A stretch of 64,000 nucleotides of DNA from Halomonas salipaludis. Lineage in GTDB: Bacteria; Pseudomonadota; Gammaproteobacteria; Pseudomonadales; Halomonadaceae. Under the pieces are notes generated by a model, which did not search any database, had not been told where the DNA came from, and was given only the letters and a program-made list of their open reading frames with translations. The number at the start of each line of letters is the position of its first letter. Positions within the stretch are counted from its first letter, which is position 1. The stretch lies in NCBI RefSeq assembly GCF_002286975.1, contig NZ_NSKB01000004.1, positions 186,001 through 250,000 on the forward strand. The letters run 5' to 3'. The position numbers and the translations under genes are program-made. Shown one piece after another: positions 37,923 through 45,953 of this stretch.

Positions 37923-39731
37923 TTAACCACGGTTCCACGGGAAGAAGGCATTGCGCACGCCCTCCAGCCGCGGCGCCAGGTCGGGAAAGTGACGGCCGAT
38001 GACCGACGCCATGCCGTTGTCGTCGATCCACTCCATGCCTGCTTGGGTGTAGACCTCGGGGGTGTAGTCGTCGGTGAAGAAGCGGTCGCTCTTGAGGCGT
38101 CGCGAGGCCATCAGGATGAAGATCCGGAAGGCGGTATCGCTGAAGGCAAAGCCGGGTGGCGGGGTCTCGGCCAGGCAGCCGATCAGCAGGTCGACCTCCT
38201 CGACGTCGCCGTAGACCGCCTCCAGTTCGCGCTGCCACTCGGGGTTATCGGTCAGCTCGGCAAAGCTCGCGGGGGCCGGCATGTCGATCAAGCGGCGGAA
38301 GCGGCAGTAGCGCGGCACCCCGCGCTCGCGGTCACGCAGTACATCCACCGTGGCCAGGTCGATCATGCGGTGATGGGGCGCCTGCTTCTCGTGCTGCTGC
38401 AGGTGGCTCGGGAAATTGTGCAACACCAGGGCACCGGGGTGGCTGGTGCCCAGCGAGTAGAGCGCATCGCTCAGCGAGACTTCAGCATACAGCGCCTGGG
38501 TCAGGGAGCCGGCCACCTCGGTGAGGCCGCACTCCTTGATCAGGCTGTCGTCGTCCAGACGGCGGAAGCTGAAATCGTCGGGAATCAGCGGGTGCATGCG
38601 GTAGACCGCGCTGAACTCCTCGGTAATGGCGTAGGGTGCGGCGTGGTGATCCACCGGCGAGCCAACGATGCCGCTGAACAGTTCGCTGTCGCTGACACGC
38701 CCGCGGCTGCGGTAGAAGTGCTCGTCGAGCACGCCCCACCAGTTGGATCGCATGCCCAGGCGCAGCTCCGGGGTATCGAGCAGCGCCGGGGTCCACTCGA
38801 CGGTATGGATCTTGGCGATCAGCGCCGCATTCACCAGCCGGGCCTTCTGGAACAGCCACTCGCCGTCGCGATCGGGATGCTCGATGCGCAGCCGGTCGAC
38901 GATGGCGTTGTGCTCCATGGCGAACAGAGTGTGCATCAGCGATAGTCCTATCCACCAGTTGCCGTTGGTACCCGCCAGCTCGATGCCGTGCTCATCCAGC
39001 GGCAGGTGGCCATCGGGCTTGAGGTAGAGCTTGCCATTGGGCAGCAGTTCGCCGCTGTTGGGGTCGCTGCGCACCAGGCGCTGGCGGCGCAGATTGCTGC
39101 CGTAGATCTGCGAGGCGTCCCACCACTGGGTCTCGGTATTGAGGAAGGTGTCGGGATGGCCTTCATCGGCGGATGAGCGGGTGTTATCGCGGCGGCTGCG
39201 CAGCACCGTCATCTGTTCCCAGGGCCAGTCATCGTCCTCGTCCAGGGGCACCTGGTAGCGCTCGGCCTCGGTGTCGTTGCTGCCATGGCTGAACCAGTCG
39301 TGGACCATGAACTGCAGCCAGGCCGGCACCAGGACGTTGAGAGTCGTCGCCGGCACGAAGGGGTCGCGGGTCATCAGGCGCCGGCTGACCACCCGGGGAC
39401 TGGGTGTCATCAGCCTATCGCCGGTCTCGCCGAAGGTCTCGGCAGGCGGCACGTTGCGCCCGAAGCGGGTATACGCCTTGCCCATGGCCGGCGCCGCCAG
39501 ATCGTTGTAGCTGCCGTCGGCGGTACGGAATTGATGGACGTCGATCTCTTCCCGCTCGGGGTCTTGCGGGCGTTCACGCTCGGTGGAGTAGAGATTATGC
39601 CAGCGCAGGTTGCGGCGCAGGGCGACGAGATTGAGAACGGCGACGGGAAAGGGAAATCGATACCACTGGCGGCGGCGATTGATGCGCCGGAACATCCTAC
39701 CGAGCAAACCGCTTCCACGCTGACCGAACAT
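37923..39731 (-). CDS. haem peroxidase of the alpha-dioxygenase/cyclooxygenase superfamily
   Basis: A 602-residue animal-type haem peroxidase closest in motif to plant and bacterial alpha-DOX/PIOX. Distal His H144 in WLQFMVHDWFSH; WWDASQIYGSN; GLSLMHTLFAMEHNAI; ALIAKIHTVEWTPALL; and the active-site segment EEFSAVYRMHPLIPD with Tyr377 three residues before proximal His380, the YR(M/W)H spacing of the radical tyrosine in alpha-DOX and COX. These enzymes add O2 to fatty acids (2-hydroperoxides for alpha-DOX). There is no signal peptide; the basic hydrophobic N-terminus (residues 15-45) may bind membrane. It is first gene of a five-gene operon (peroxidase, P450-like, OYE, dihaem cytochrome, membrane protein). 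Confidence 0.88.
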   Translation of the reverse strand: MFGQRGSGLLGRMFRRINRRRQWYRFPFPVAVLNLVALRRNLRWHNLYSTERERPQDPEREEIDVHQFRTADGSYNDLAAPAMGKAYTRFGRNVPPAETFGETGDRLMTPSPRVVSRRLMTRDPFVPATTLNVLVPAWLQFMVHDWFSHGSNDTEAERYQVPLDEDDDWPWEQMTVLRSRRDNTRSSADEGHPDTFLNTETQWWDASQIYGSNLRRQRLVRSDPNSGELLPNGKLYLKPDGHLPLDEHGIELAGTNGNWWIGLSLMHTLFAMEHNAIVDRLRIEHPDRDGEWLFQKARLVNAALIAKIHTVEWTPALLDTPELRLGMRSNWWGVLDEHFYRSRGRVSDSELFSGIVGSPVDHHAAPYAITEEFSAVYRMHPLIPDDFSFRRLDDDSLIKECGLTEVAGSLTQALYAEVSLSDALYSLGTSHPGALVLHNFPSHLQQHEKQAPHHRMIDLATVDVLRDRERGVPRYCRFRRLIDMPAPASFAELTDNPEWQRELEAVYGDVEEVDLLIGCLAETPPPGFAFSDTAFRIFILMASRRLKSDRFFTDDYTPEVYTQAGMEWIDDNGMASVIGRHFPDLAPRLEGVRNAFFPWNRG

Positions 39732-39934
39732 GGCACGCCTCCCCTGAACAATGCCGCCGTTGCCAACCCAACGAGTCGATGCTGCTCAACAGCCTCGAGC
39801 TCCCCTAAGCCCAGAGGCTCCGACACCGCGGGTACAGCGTGACCTAACCGAACTTGACTACTAACCTCTAGCACAGGGTTTGACTTCCCACCAGCAAGGG
39901 AACGGGAACAAGCCTGGCCGGGGGGCAGCGGATA
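39732..39934. promoter_or_regulatory. divergent control region of the oxylipin-like locus
   Basis: This 203-base gap lies between the start codons of the two divergent operons, so it must hold both promoters. Two direct TTGACT hexamers occur at 39854-39859 and 39880-39885 (26 bp apart) in the AT-richest part. They could be -35 elements or an activator site; I see no convincing -10 match. No regulator gene is adjacent. Confidence 0.4.
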
Positions 39935-40312
39935 ATGGGCAGCTATGCAGCGGGATTTCGCGTCATGGTACTGCTGGGGGTGGTGGCCAACCTCCTCTTC
40001 GCCCTGCCTGCGGTCTTTGCCCCCAACGCGGTAATCAGCCTGGTCGGGGGCGCCCCGGTTGCCGAGCCGGTGTGGCCCGCCTTCGCCGCCTGGCTGCTTA
40101 TCCTGCTCAGCCTGTTCTACCTGCCGGCGGCATTCGATCCTTTTCACTACCGGGCCATCGCCGTGCTCACCGTCCTGGCGCGTTTCGCCGGGGTGGTGTT
40201 CTTCACCCTGCTGCATCCGCAGTTTCCGCTGTTCGCCCTGATCGATCTGTTCTTCGGCGTGACCCAGGGCGTCCTGTTGCTGCTACTTCGCCGCGCCGAA
40301 AAGACGGCATAA
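39935..40312 (+). CDS. small four-helix membrane protein, paralogue of 33652-34044
   Basis: A 125-residue hydrophobic protein with four predicted helices (about 10-32, 44-64, 70-92, 95-117). It shares the LxYLPAA..PxHxR segment between helices 2 and 3 and the C-terminal L(F/I)(E/D)LFFGVTQGV pattern with the protein at 33652-34044. Function unknown. It is first gene of the rightward operon and is followed 21 bases later by a dihaem cytochrome, mirroring the order at the other end of the locus. Confidence 0.75.
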   Translation: MGSYAAGFRVMVLLGVVANLLFALPAVFAPNAVISLVGGAPVAEPVWPAFAAWLLILLSLFYLPAAFDPFHYRAIAVLTVLARFAGVVFFTLLHPQFPLFALIDLFFGVTQGVLLLLLRRAEKTA

Positions 40313-40333
40313 CGTACTCGAGGAGAGACCGCC

Positions 40334-41803
40334 ATGGCACCCACACACCAAGAGAATTCCAAGTCTTCGCGGCGCTGGTGGGTATGGCTGCTCCTGCTGC
40401 TGATGGCCGGCGGAGCGATTGCCGTCGTTGGCTGGTACCAGCTGTTCCGCGAGGAGCCGCAGCGCTTCGATAGCGTCGAGGCGTATTATCTCTACGGCTC
40501 CATCGGCGCCGAGCAGGAAGAGGGCATTCCCTACTGGATCTGGCGCGTGCTGCCGGAGGTCTTCCCCCAGCACCTGCCCGGGGAAGAGGGCTATGCCAGT
40601 CTGGGCATGCTCTGGGAGGAGGACGAGGCGACGCCGGCCGGCTTCTCCAAGAAGACCATCGGCTTCCCACGTATCGCCATCAACTGCGCGGCCTGCCACA
40701 CCGCCAGCTATCGCACCTCAGAAGACGCCGAACGCCAGATCGTACCCACCGGCCCCCACCAGACCTTCGATCCCCAGGCCTACCTGACCTTCCTGGGGAA
40801 TGCCGCCAATGACCCGGACTTCACCGCCGCCACCCTCCTGCCGGCCATCGAGGCGGAGATCGACCTCTCCTGGCTCGACCGCCTGCTCTACCGCTTTCTG
40901 ATCATTCCGCGAACCCGTGACGGGCTACAGGAGCAGGCCGCCCGCTTCACCTGGACCGACGAGCGCCCGCGCTGGGGGCCGGGGCGCATCGACCCCTTCA
41001 ATCCGGTCAAGTTTCACCCCGACCTGCTGGCACTCGACCCCGCCGAGGACGATACCATCGGCAACTCGGACATCATGCCGCTGTGGGCGATGGACGAGCA
41101 GCAGGGCTTCGCCCTGCACTGGGACGGCCTCAACGACTCCCTGACCGAGGTAGTGCTGAGCGGTGCCATCGGCGACGGTGCACGCCCGGATTCGCTGCCC
41201 GTGGACGACCTCGCCGACCTGGAAGCGTATCTGCTGACCAAGCGTCCGCCACCTTACCCCTTTCTCGACGATCTCGACGCCGAGCTGGCTGCCGAGGGCG
41301 AAGCGCTGTTCCAGCAGACCTGCGCCGGCTGCCACGGCCTGGAGGGCGCGCGCATCGGCACGGTGATCCCCCAACCGGAAGTCGGCACCGACCCCCACCG
41401 CCTGGCGATGTGGACCGCCGAGGCCGCCGAGCGCTACAACGCCTACGCCGAGGAGTACCCCTGGGACTTCAACGCCTTCGTCAAGACCGATGGCTACGTG
41501 GCCAAGCCGTTGACCGGCATCTGGCTGCGCGCGCCCTACCTGCACAACGGCTCGGTGCCTACCCTGGAAGATCTGCTACAGCCCGCCGGGCAGCGCCCCG
41601 AGCGCTTCTACCGCGGCTACGACGTCTATCATCCTGAGCGCCTGGGCTTCATTCACGACGGCGAGTCTGCCGAACGTCATGGCTTCCTGTATGACACCAC
41701 CGAGCCGGGCAACAGCAACCAGGGGCACGACGGCGCCGCCTTCGGCACCCAGCTCGACGACGATGACAAAGCGGCGTTAATCGAATACCTCAAAACGCTA
41801 TAA
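40334..41803 (+). CDS. membrane-anchored dihaem c-type cytochrome, RoxA/OdsA-like
   Basis: A 489-residue protein with a single N-terminal anchor (residues 15-35) and two haem c motifs, CAACH (118-122) and CAGCH (330-334). It shares YGSIGAE, WRVLPEVFP, WGPGRIDPFNP, LHWDGLNDSL and HNGSVPTL (404-411) with the paralogue at 34068-35618. The family contains RoxA and BCCP/MauG relatives; a periplasmic oxidation of unsaturated lipid is the inferred role. It lies within the operon membrane protein, cytochrome, PEGA-like protein, patatin. Confidence 0.8.
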   Translation: MAPTHQENSKSSRRWWVWLLLLLMAGGAIAVVGWYQLFREEPQRFDSVEAYYLYGSIGAEQEEGIPYWIWRVLPEVFPQHLPGEEGYASLGMLWEEDEATPAGFSKKTIGFPRIAINCAACHTASYRTSEDAERQIVPTGPHQTFDPQAYLTFLGNAANDPDFTAATLLPAIEAEIDLSWLDRLLYRFLIIPRTRDGLQEQAARFTWTDERPRWGPGRIDPFNPVKFHPDLLALDPAEDDTIGNSDIMPLWAMDEQQGFALHWDGLNDSLTEVVLSGAIGDGARPDSLPVDDLADLEAYLLTKRPPPYPFLDDLDAELAAEGEALFQQTCAGCHGLEGARIGTVIPQPEVGTDPHRLAMWTAEAAERYNAYAEEYPWDFNAFVKTDGYVAKPLTGIWLRAPYLHNGSVPTLEDLLQPAGQRPERFYRGYDVYHPERLGFIHDGESAERHGFLYDTTEPGNSNQGHDGAAFGTQLDDDDKAALIEYLKTL

Positions 41804-41821
41804 GGCGCTAGGAGTCTCACC

Positions 41822-42049
41822 ATGGCCGAATACCTGAAGGTGGTTTTTCCCGAGCGCCGCGAGGTCTGGATCGACGGTGAACCTGCCGCCTGGACCCAGT
41901 CGGTGTGCCAGGTCGATGCCGGCTGGTACACGCTGACGCTGGCCCCGCCCCAGGACTTCGCGCCCGAGTGCCAACGGGTGGAGATCGTCGATACCCTGCC
42001 CTCGGCGCCGCTGGTCGTCGAATTCACCCTCAAGGAGCCGGGCCAGTGA
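41822..42049 (+). CDS. small beta-rich protein, PEGA-like
   Basis: A 75-residue protein with no signal peptide. The pattern REVWIDGEPAAWTQSVCQVDAGWYTLTLAPPQDFAP resembles a single PEGA-type beta module (VWIDG...V..G.YTL.L). Two cysteines (C29, C50) could pair. It is co-transcribed with the dihaem cytochrome (18 bases apart), and its stop overlaps the GTG start of the patatin gene. Function unknown; perhaps a small accessory subunit. Confidence 0.65.
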   Translation: MAEYLKVVFPERREVWIDGEPAAWTQSVCQVDAGWYTLTLAPPQDFAPECQRVEIVDTLPSAPLVVEFTLKEPGQ

Positions 42050-43458
42050 GCTCTCTCGCCGGGCGCTTGATCGGCCCACTCGCGGCGCTGGCAGTGCTCG
42101 CCGGCTGCGCCACCTTCCCCGAGGCCCAGCCCCTGGAGCGTGTCGATACCGGCAGCGGCTACCGCTATGCCAACCTCGAAGGTGCCGAAAACAGCGAGGA
42201 GCTGTTCGTGATCCTCAGCTTTTCCGGCGGGGGCACGCGGGCCGCTGCCCTCGCCTACGGCGTGCTGGAGAAGCTACGTGACAGCTGGGTCGAGATGGAC
42301 GGGGAGTCGCGCAACCTGCTGGATGAGGTGGACGTCATCTCGTCGGTATCCGGTGGCAGCTTCACCGCGGCCTACTACGGGCTGCAGCGTGACGCCATCT
42401 TCGAGGAGGGTGGCAGGTTCCAGCGCCAGTTCCTCTATCGCGACGTCGAGTCGGACCTCAAGCGCCGGCTGCTCAGCCCCTTCAACTGGGCGCGGCTGGC
42501 CTCGCCGACCTACGGTCGCATCGAACTCGCCGAGGAGGTCTACCAGCAGCTGCTGTTCGACCGGGCCAGCTTCGCCGACCTGGCGGATGGCGGCCGCAAG
42601 CCCTTCCTGCTGATCAACGCCACCGACATGGACAAGGGCTCCCAGTTCACCTTCGTACAGTCGCAGCTGGACCCGATGTGCGTCGATCTCGACAGCATCC
42701 CGCTGTCGCGTGCCGTGGCGGCCTCCTCCAACTTTCCCATCGCCTTCACGCCGCTGACCCTCAACAGCTACCCCGGACGCTGCGGCTACCAGGAGCCGCC
42801 CTGGGTGGCCAATGCCCTGGAGGGCCTGAATACCAACCCGCGGCGCTACTACCGCGCCCGCCACTGGCAGCGCTACCAGGAGCCCGAGCGCGACTACGTG
42901 CACCTGCTCGACGGCGGTGTCTCGGATAATATCGGCCTGCGCCCGGCCCTCGATGCCCTGCGCGCCCCTACCCTGCAGGAGGTGGAGTGGAGCGTGCTGA
43001 ACAAGATGAACCGGGAACTCGTCGACAAGCTGGTGGTGATCGTGGTCGACGCCAAGTCGGAAAACCTCGCCGCAGACGTCGACACCTCGCCCCGCTCTCC
43101 CGGCCCCAGGCAGGTGATCAACACCATCTCCACCACGCCGCTGGCCAACTACTCCTTCGATACGGTCGAGCTGCTCAGGGAGGCACTGCGCGACCGCGCG
43201 GACGCCCAGCGGCTATCCCTGGACGCCGGCACCGGGATGCACCAGATCGATCTCTACTACATCTACGTCGGTTTCGATCAGTTGACCGACGACGCCGAGC
43301 GCGAGCGCTTCCAGGGCATTCCCACCCGCTTCCGGCTCCCCGACGAGGAGGTCGATGCGCTGCGCCATGTTGGCGCCGAGCTGCTCGAGCAGTCGCCCTG
43401 TTTCCAGCAGCTGGTGGGCCAGCGCGACGGATCGACTGGGCGCCTGTGCAGCCACTGA
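42046..43458 (+). CDS. patatin-like phospholipase lipoprotein
   Basis: A 470-residue acyl hydrolase. From GTG 42046 the protein has a lipoprotein signal ending LAVLAGC (Cys21), so it should be anchored in the envelope; AAGGAG lies 8 bases before this GTG, which overlaps the preceding stop. Patatin motifs: oxyanion GGGTR (61-65), nucleophile Ser102 in SSVSGGS, catalytic Asp289 in LLDGGVSDN. Patatins release fatty acids from membrane lipids, so this enzyme could feed the neighbouring oxygenases. The frame is open upstream to 41905 but only as overlap. Confidence 0.9.
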   Translation: MSSLAGRLIGPLAALAVLAGCATFPEAQPLERVDTGSGYRYANLEGAENSEELFVILSFSGGGTRAAALAYGVLEKLRDSWVEMDGESRNLLDEVDVISSVSGGSFTAAYYGLQRDAIFEEGGRFQRQFLYRDVESDLKRRLLSPFNWARLASPTYGRIELAEEVYQQLLFDRASFADLADGGRKPFLLINATDMDKGSQFTFVQSQLDPMCVDLDSIPLSRAVAASSNFPIAFTPLTLNSYPGRCGYQEPPWVANALEGLNTNPRRYYRARHWQRYQEPERDYVHLLDGGVSDNIGLRPALDALRAPTLQEVEWSVLNKMNRELVDKLVVIVVDAKSENLAADVDTSPRSPGPRQVINTISTTPLANYSFDTVELLREALRDRADAQRLSLDAGTGMHQIDLYYIYVGFDQLTDDAERERFQGIPTRFRLPDEEVDALRHVGAELLEQSPCFQQLVGQRDGSTGRLCSH

Positions 43459-43470
43459 CGGCGCAGCCGA

Positions 43471-44877
43471 TCAATCCTGCGGCTCGCTCAATCGCAGCAC
43501 ATTGTCGGCCTGGGAGCGGTGCAGGCAGACCTCCACCAGCAGGGTGCGATGGGGCTGGAACAGTGACCTCAGCTGGTCGACGTCCAGGCAGAGGTCCTCG
43601 ATGTCCTCGTCGGCCAGGGTGCGAAACCCCACCGGGGTGTAGCGCGCGTTCTGCTCGTCCTCATCCAGCATCGGCTCGGCGGTGATCGACATGCCCAGCC
43701 GGGTGTTGGCTCGCTCGACGGCCTCACACAGTCGATTCGTATCGATATACAGGCTACGCAGCGAGGTGTCGGCCCGGTAATTGTGCACCTTGCGAATCGC
43801 CGCCTCGTGGATGGTGCGCGCCAGCGCCCCGCCATCGGGACGGTTGGGATCGTAGAACTCGATCAGGTAGTCCGCGACCGGCATCTCGAACTGGTCGCGC
43901 ACACGCACCACCGTGTTCTGGAAGCCCGGTTTGCCGCGCCGCTCTCCCGGCTGGCGTGTCAGTGCCTGGTTGGTGGCGTCGCACTCATCACAGAAGGCGT
44001 CGAACCCATCGTCGTCGATGGTCAGGGCGCGCTCGATCAGCGCCAGGGTCTCCTGCTGGCCTTGGCTCAGTCGACTTTCAGCGGCGTCGAGCTTGATCGC
44101 CGAGTGGTCCAGCCCGTCGAGGATCCGAAAGGCGCAGCGCCCACTGGCTTGGCGATAGTCGACCATCTCCGGCACGGTGACCCGGCCGCTGTCGCGCAGC
44201 TCCTCGCGAAAGACGATATTCACATGCGCACAGTCGAGGTTGGCCGTGGCCAGCCGTACGGTGCCGTCGCCCCCCTCCTCGTTGGCCAGCGCGCGGATGC
44301 CGCCGTAGCCGGTGTTGCCACACAGTACGCTGCACAGCACCCGTCCAGGGCCATACATACCCGCTCCCGCGACGAAGCGATCCTGCATGGCCAGCTCCCA
44401 GCTGTAGGGGCTGGCCAGCTCCAGGCCGCGCAGGATATTGGCCCCGGTCTCCATCACCGCCTGCCCCGACTGGCGGCTGAAGAAGCCGTTGGTGATACGC
44501 CCCAGCATCGAGCGGCCCACGTGGGCCAGCGGTGAGCCGAAGTTGGCCGGCGCGAGCATCACCAGATGCTTGACCGGCGCGGCATCGGGGGCGAAGTGAC
44601 GCACCAGCCAGTCGCGAATCACCAGGCCGCCCGTGGAGTGTACGATGAGGTCGACGCTAGCGGCGTCGCGCGGCAGCCCCTGCAGCGTCCAGGCACGATC
44701 CAGGGCTGCCTGCAGGTCATCGAAGCGCAGGGCATCGTCCTTGGAGAGGTAGTCGCCGATGGCAATGCGCTGAACGCGCCCCGCTCCCAGCCGCTTGCGC
44801 AGGTGCCCGACCAGCCTCTCGAATGATTTACCTTCGTCGTTCCAGCCGTGCAGCAGCACCAGGGGACGATCGCTCAT
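43471..44877 (-). CDS. alpha/beta hydrolase, lipase-like, with extra C-terminal domain
   Basis: A 468-residue protein without signal peptide. The N-terminal 280 residues form an alpha/beta hydrolase: LVLLHGWNDEG at the start, nucleophile Ser81 in VHSTGGL, PANFGSPLAHVGRS, and a late His in GLDHSAI. The C-terminal part (about 300-468; VRVRDQFEMPVADYLIEFYDP) is beta-rich and may bind substrate or a partner. A lipase/phospholipase activity is likely but the substrate is unknown. It converges on the patatin gene (12 bases between stops). GGAGG is 7 bases before ATG 44877. Confidence 0.78.
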   Translation of the reverse strand: MSDRPLVLLHGWNDEGKSFERLVGHLRKRLGAGRVQRIAIGDYLSKDDALRFDDLQAALDRAWTLQGLPRDAASVDLIVHSTGGLVIRDWLVRHFAPDAAPVKHLVMLAPANFGSPLAHVGRSMLGRITNGFFSRQSGQAVMETGANILRGLELASPYSWELAMQDRFVAGAGMYGPGRVLCSVLCGNTGYGGIRALANEEGGDGTVRLATANLDCAHVNIVFREELRDSGRVTVPEMVDYRQASGRCAFRILDGLDHSAIKLDAAESRLSQGQQETLALIERALTIDDDGFDAFCDECDATNQALTRQPGERRGKPGFQNTVVRVRDQFEMPVADYLIEFYDPNRPDGGALARTIHEAAIRKVHNYRADTSLRSLYIDTNRLCEAVERANTRLGMSITAEPMLDEDEQNARYTPVGFRTLADEDIEDLCLDVDQLRSLFQPHRTLLVEVCLHRSQADNVLRLSEPQD

Positions 44878-45033
44878 GACACAGCCTCCCACTCGTTTTG
44901 TTGTTATCTGACCCCGGCAACCCGCCTACCGGCGCTCTCTTCATCTCAGGGTAGCCGCCAACACTCGCTTGAGCCTGGCGAGCCAGTGGCGTCCAGCGCT
45001 TCATCGAGGTAACGCCCCGAGATGCACCAGTGG

Positions 45034-45879
45034 CTATTCAGCCCGCGGGTCGCCGGGCAGGTAGTGACCAGTGACCAAGCGATAAGCGTCAGAGGTTCGA
45101 TCGCCGGGGATGCCGTCGGCCTTGAGGAAGATGCCCGGGAAGCTGGTCAGCCAGTGCTGCAGGCGCTGGGCCTTCTCGGTCTCTACATCACGACGGCTGC
45201 GGCGCATGCGATGGCGCGACACCAGGGGGCGCTGGCTGCCGTTATCGCCAGCGGGCTTGGCGGCCACCTGCGCATAGAGCGTCGCCGCCGGCTGGTCGGC
45301 CAGGTCAGTCTCTCCGCGCTCGACCAGTCGTCGCAGCACCACCGCCGCACCGCACTGGCGCGACACGGCGCTGTCGGACCAGCGGCCATCGGCCACATAG
45401 CGGCCGCTGGTGTAGTGCGTCGAGAAGCTCCACAGGTAGGGCGAAAGCACATGCGGGTGGTACATCCGGTAGCCCCAGCCGTTATAGCGCTCCAGCTGGT
45501 AGAGGGTACCGGCCAGGCTCCAGTCGGTATCGCCGTCCAGGCGCTTGAGGGCCATGGCATCGGCGGCGCTCACCTCCCAGTCGAAAGGCGGGCTACCGTG
45601 TTTCGGCCGGCCCGCGGGCACCTGAACGGTGCGCGCGCTGAGCGGATCACCGTTGTGCAGGTGGCAGCGGAAACTGCTGCCGGATTCCATGCTGTGCACC
45701 AGTGCCACGAAGTGCCAGGGCACGCCGCGGCGCTCGGTCACCGCCCGGTAGCGGTCGCGATGGGCGAGCAGCCGCTCGACGCTCTGCTCCACCGCAGCCT
45801 GGCGCTTGGCAAGGATCTCACAGCTCTCGAATAGCCGCTGGTACTCGCGGCGCAGGGAGTCGGTCAGTCGGATCGCCAT
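45034..45879 (-). CDS. lysozyme-like peptidoglycan hydrolase (predicted)
   Basis: A 281-residue protein. Residues 50-200 look like a lysozyme-type fold: WHFVALVHSMESGSSF with candidate catalytic Glu65, HLHNGDPL, TVQVPAGRP, WSLAGTLYQLERYNGWGYR. The C-terminus FPGIFLKADGIPGDRTSDAY resembles a peptidoglycan-binding module. No signal peptide; such genes occur beside secreted effectors or phage-type export, but none is present here. AGGAGG is 5 bases before ATG 45879. It faces the same way as the lipase-like gene, 156 bases upstream of it; the gap holds no gene. Confidence 0.6.
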   Translation of the reverse strand: MAIRLTDSLRREYQRLFESCEILAKRQAAVEQSVERLLAHRDRYRAVTERRGVPWHFVALVHSMESGSSFRCHLHNGDPLSARTVQVPAGRPKHGSPPFDWEVSAADAMALKRLDGDTDWSLAGTLYQLERYNGWGYRMYHPHVLSPYLWSFSTHYTSGRYVADGRWSDSAVSRQCGAAVVLRRLVERGETDLADQPAATLYAQVAAKPAGDNGSQRPLVSRHRMRRSRRDVETEKAQRLQHWLTSFPGIFLKADGIPGDRTSDAYRLVTGHYLPGDPRAE

Positions 45880-45953
45880 GGGAGCCTCCTGGGTTTCCTG
45901 ATCAGCGTAGACCAGGAACGCCAGCCGGGCTCCGACGTCCCTCGCTGCGCTTT

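Noticed and set aside
39854-39885. Two TTGACT hexamers as a pair of sigma-70 promoters
   Set aside because: No acceptable -10 element lies 16-19 bases from either copy, so they are only mentioned as possible binding sites.
45034-45879. A prophage lysis gene
   Set aside because: No holin, spanin or other phage gene is nearby; the lysozyme-like protein is a lone chromosomal gene.
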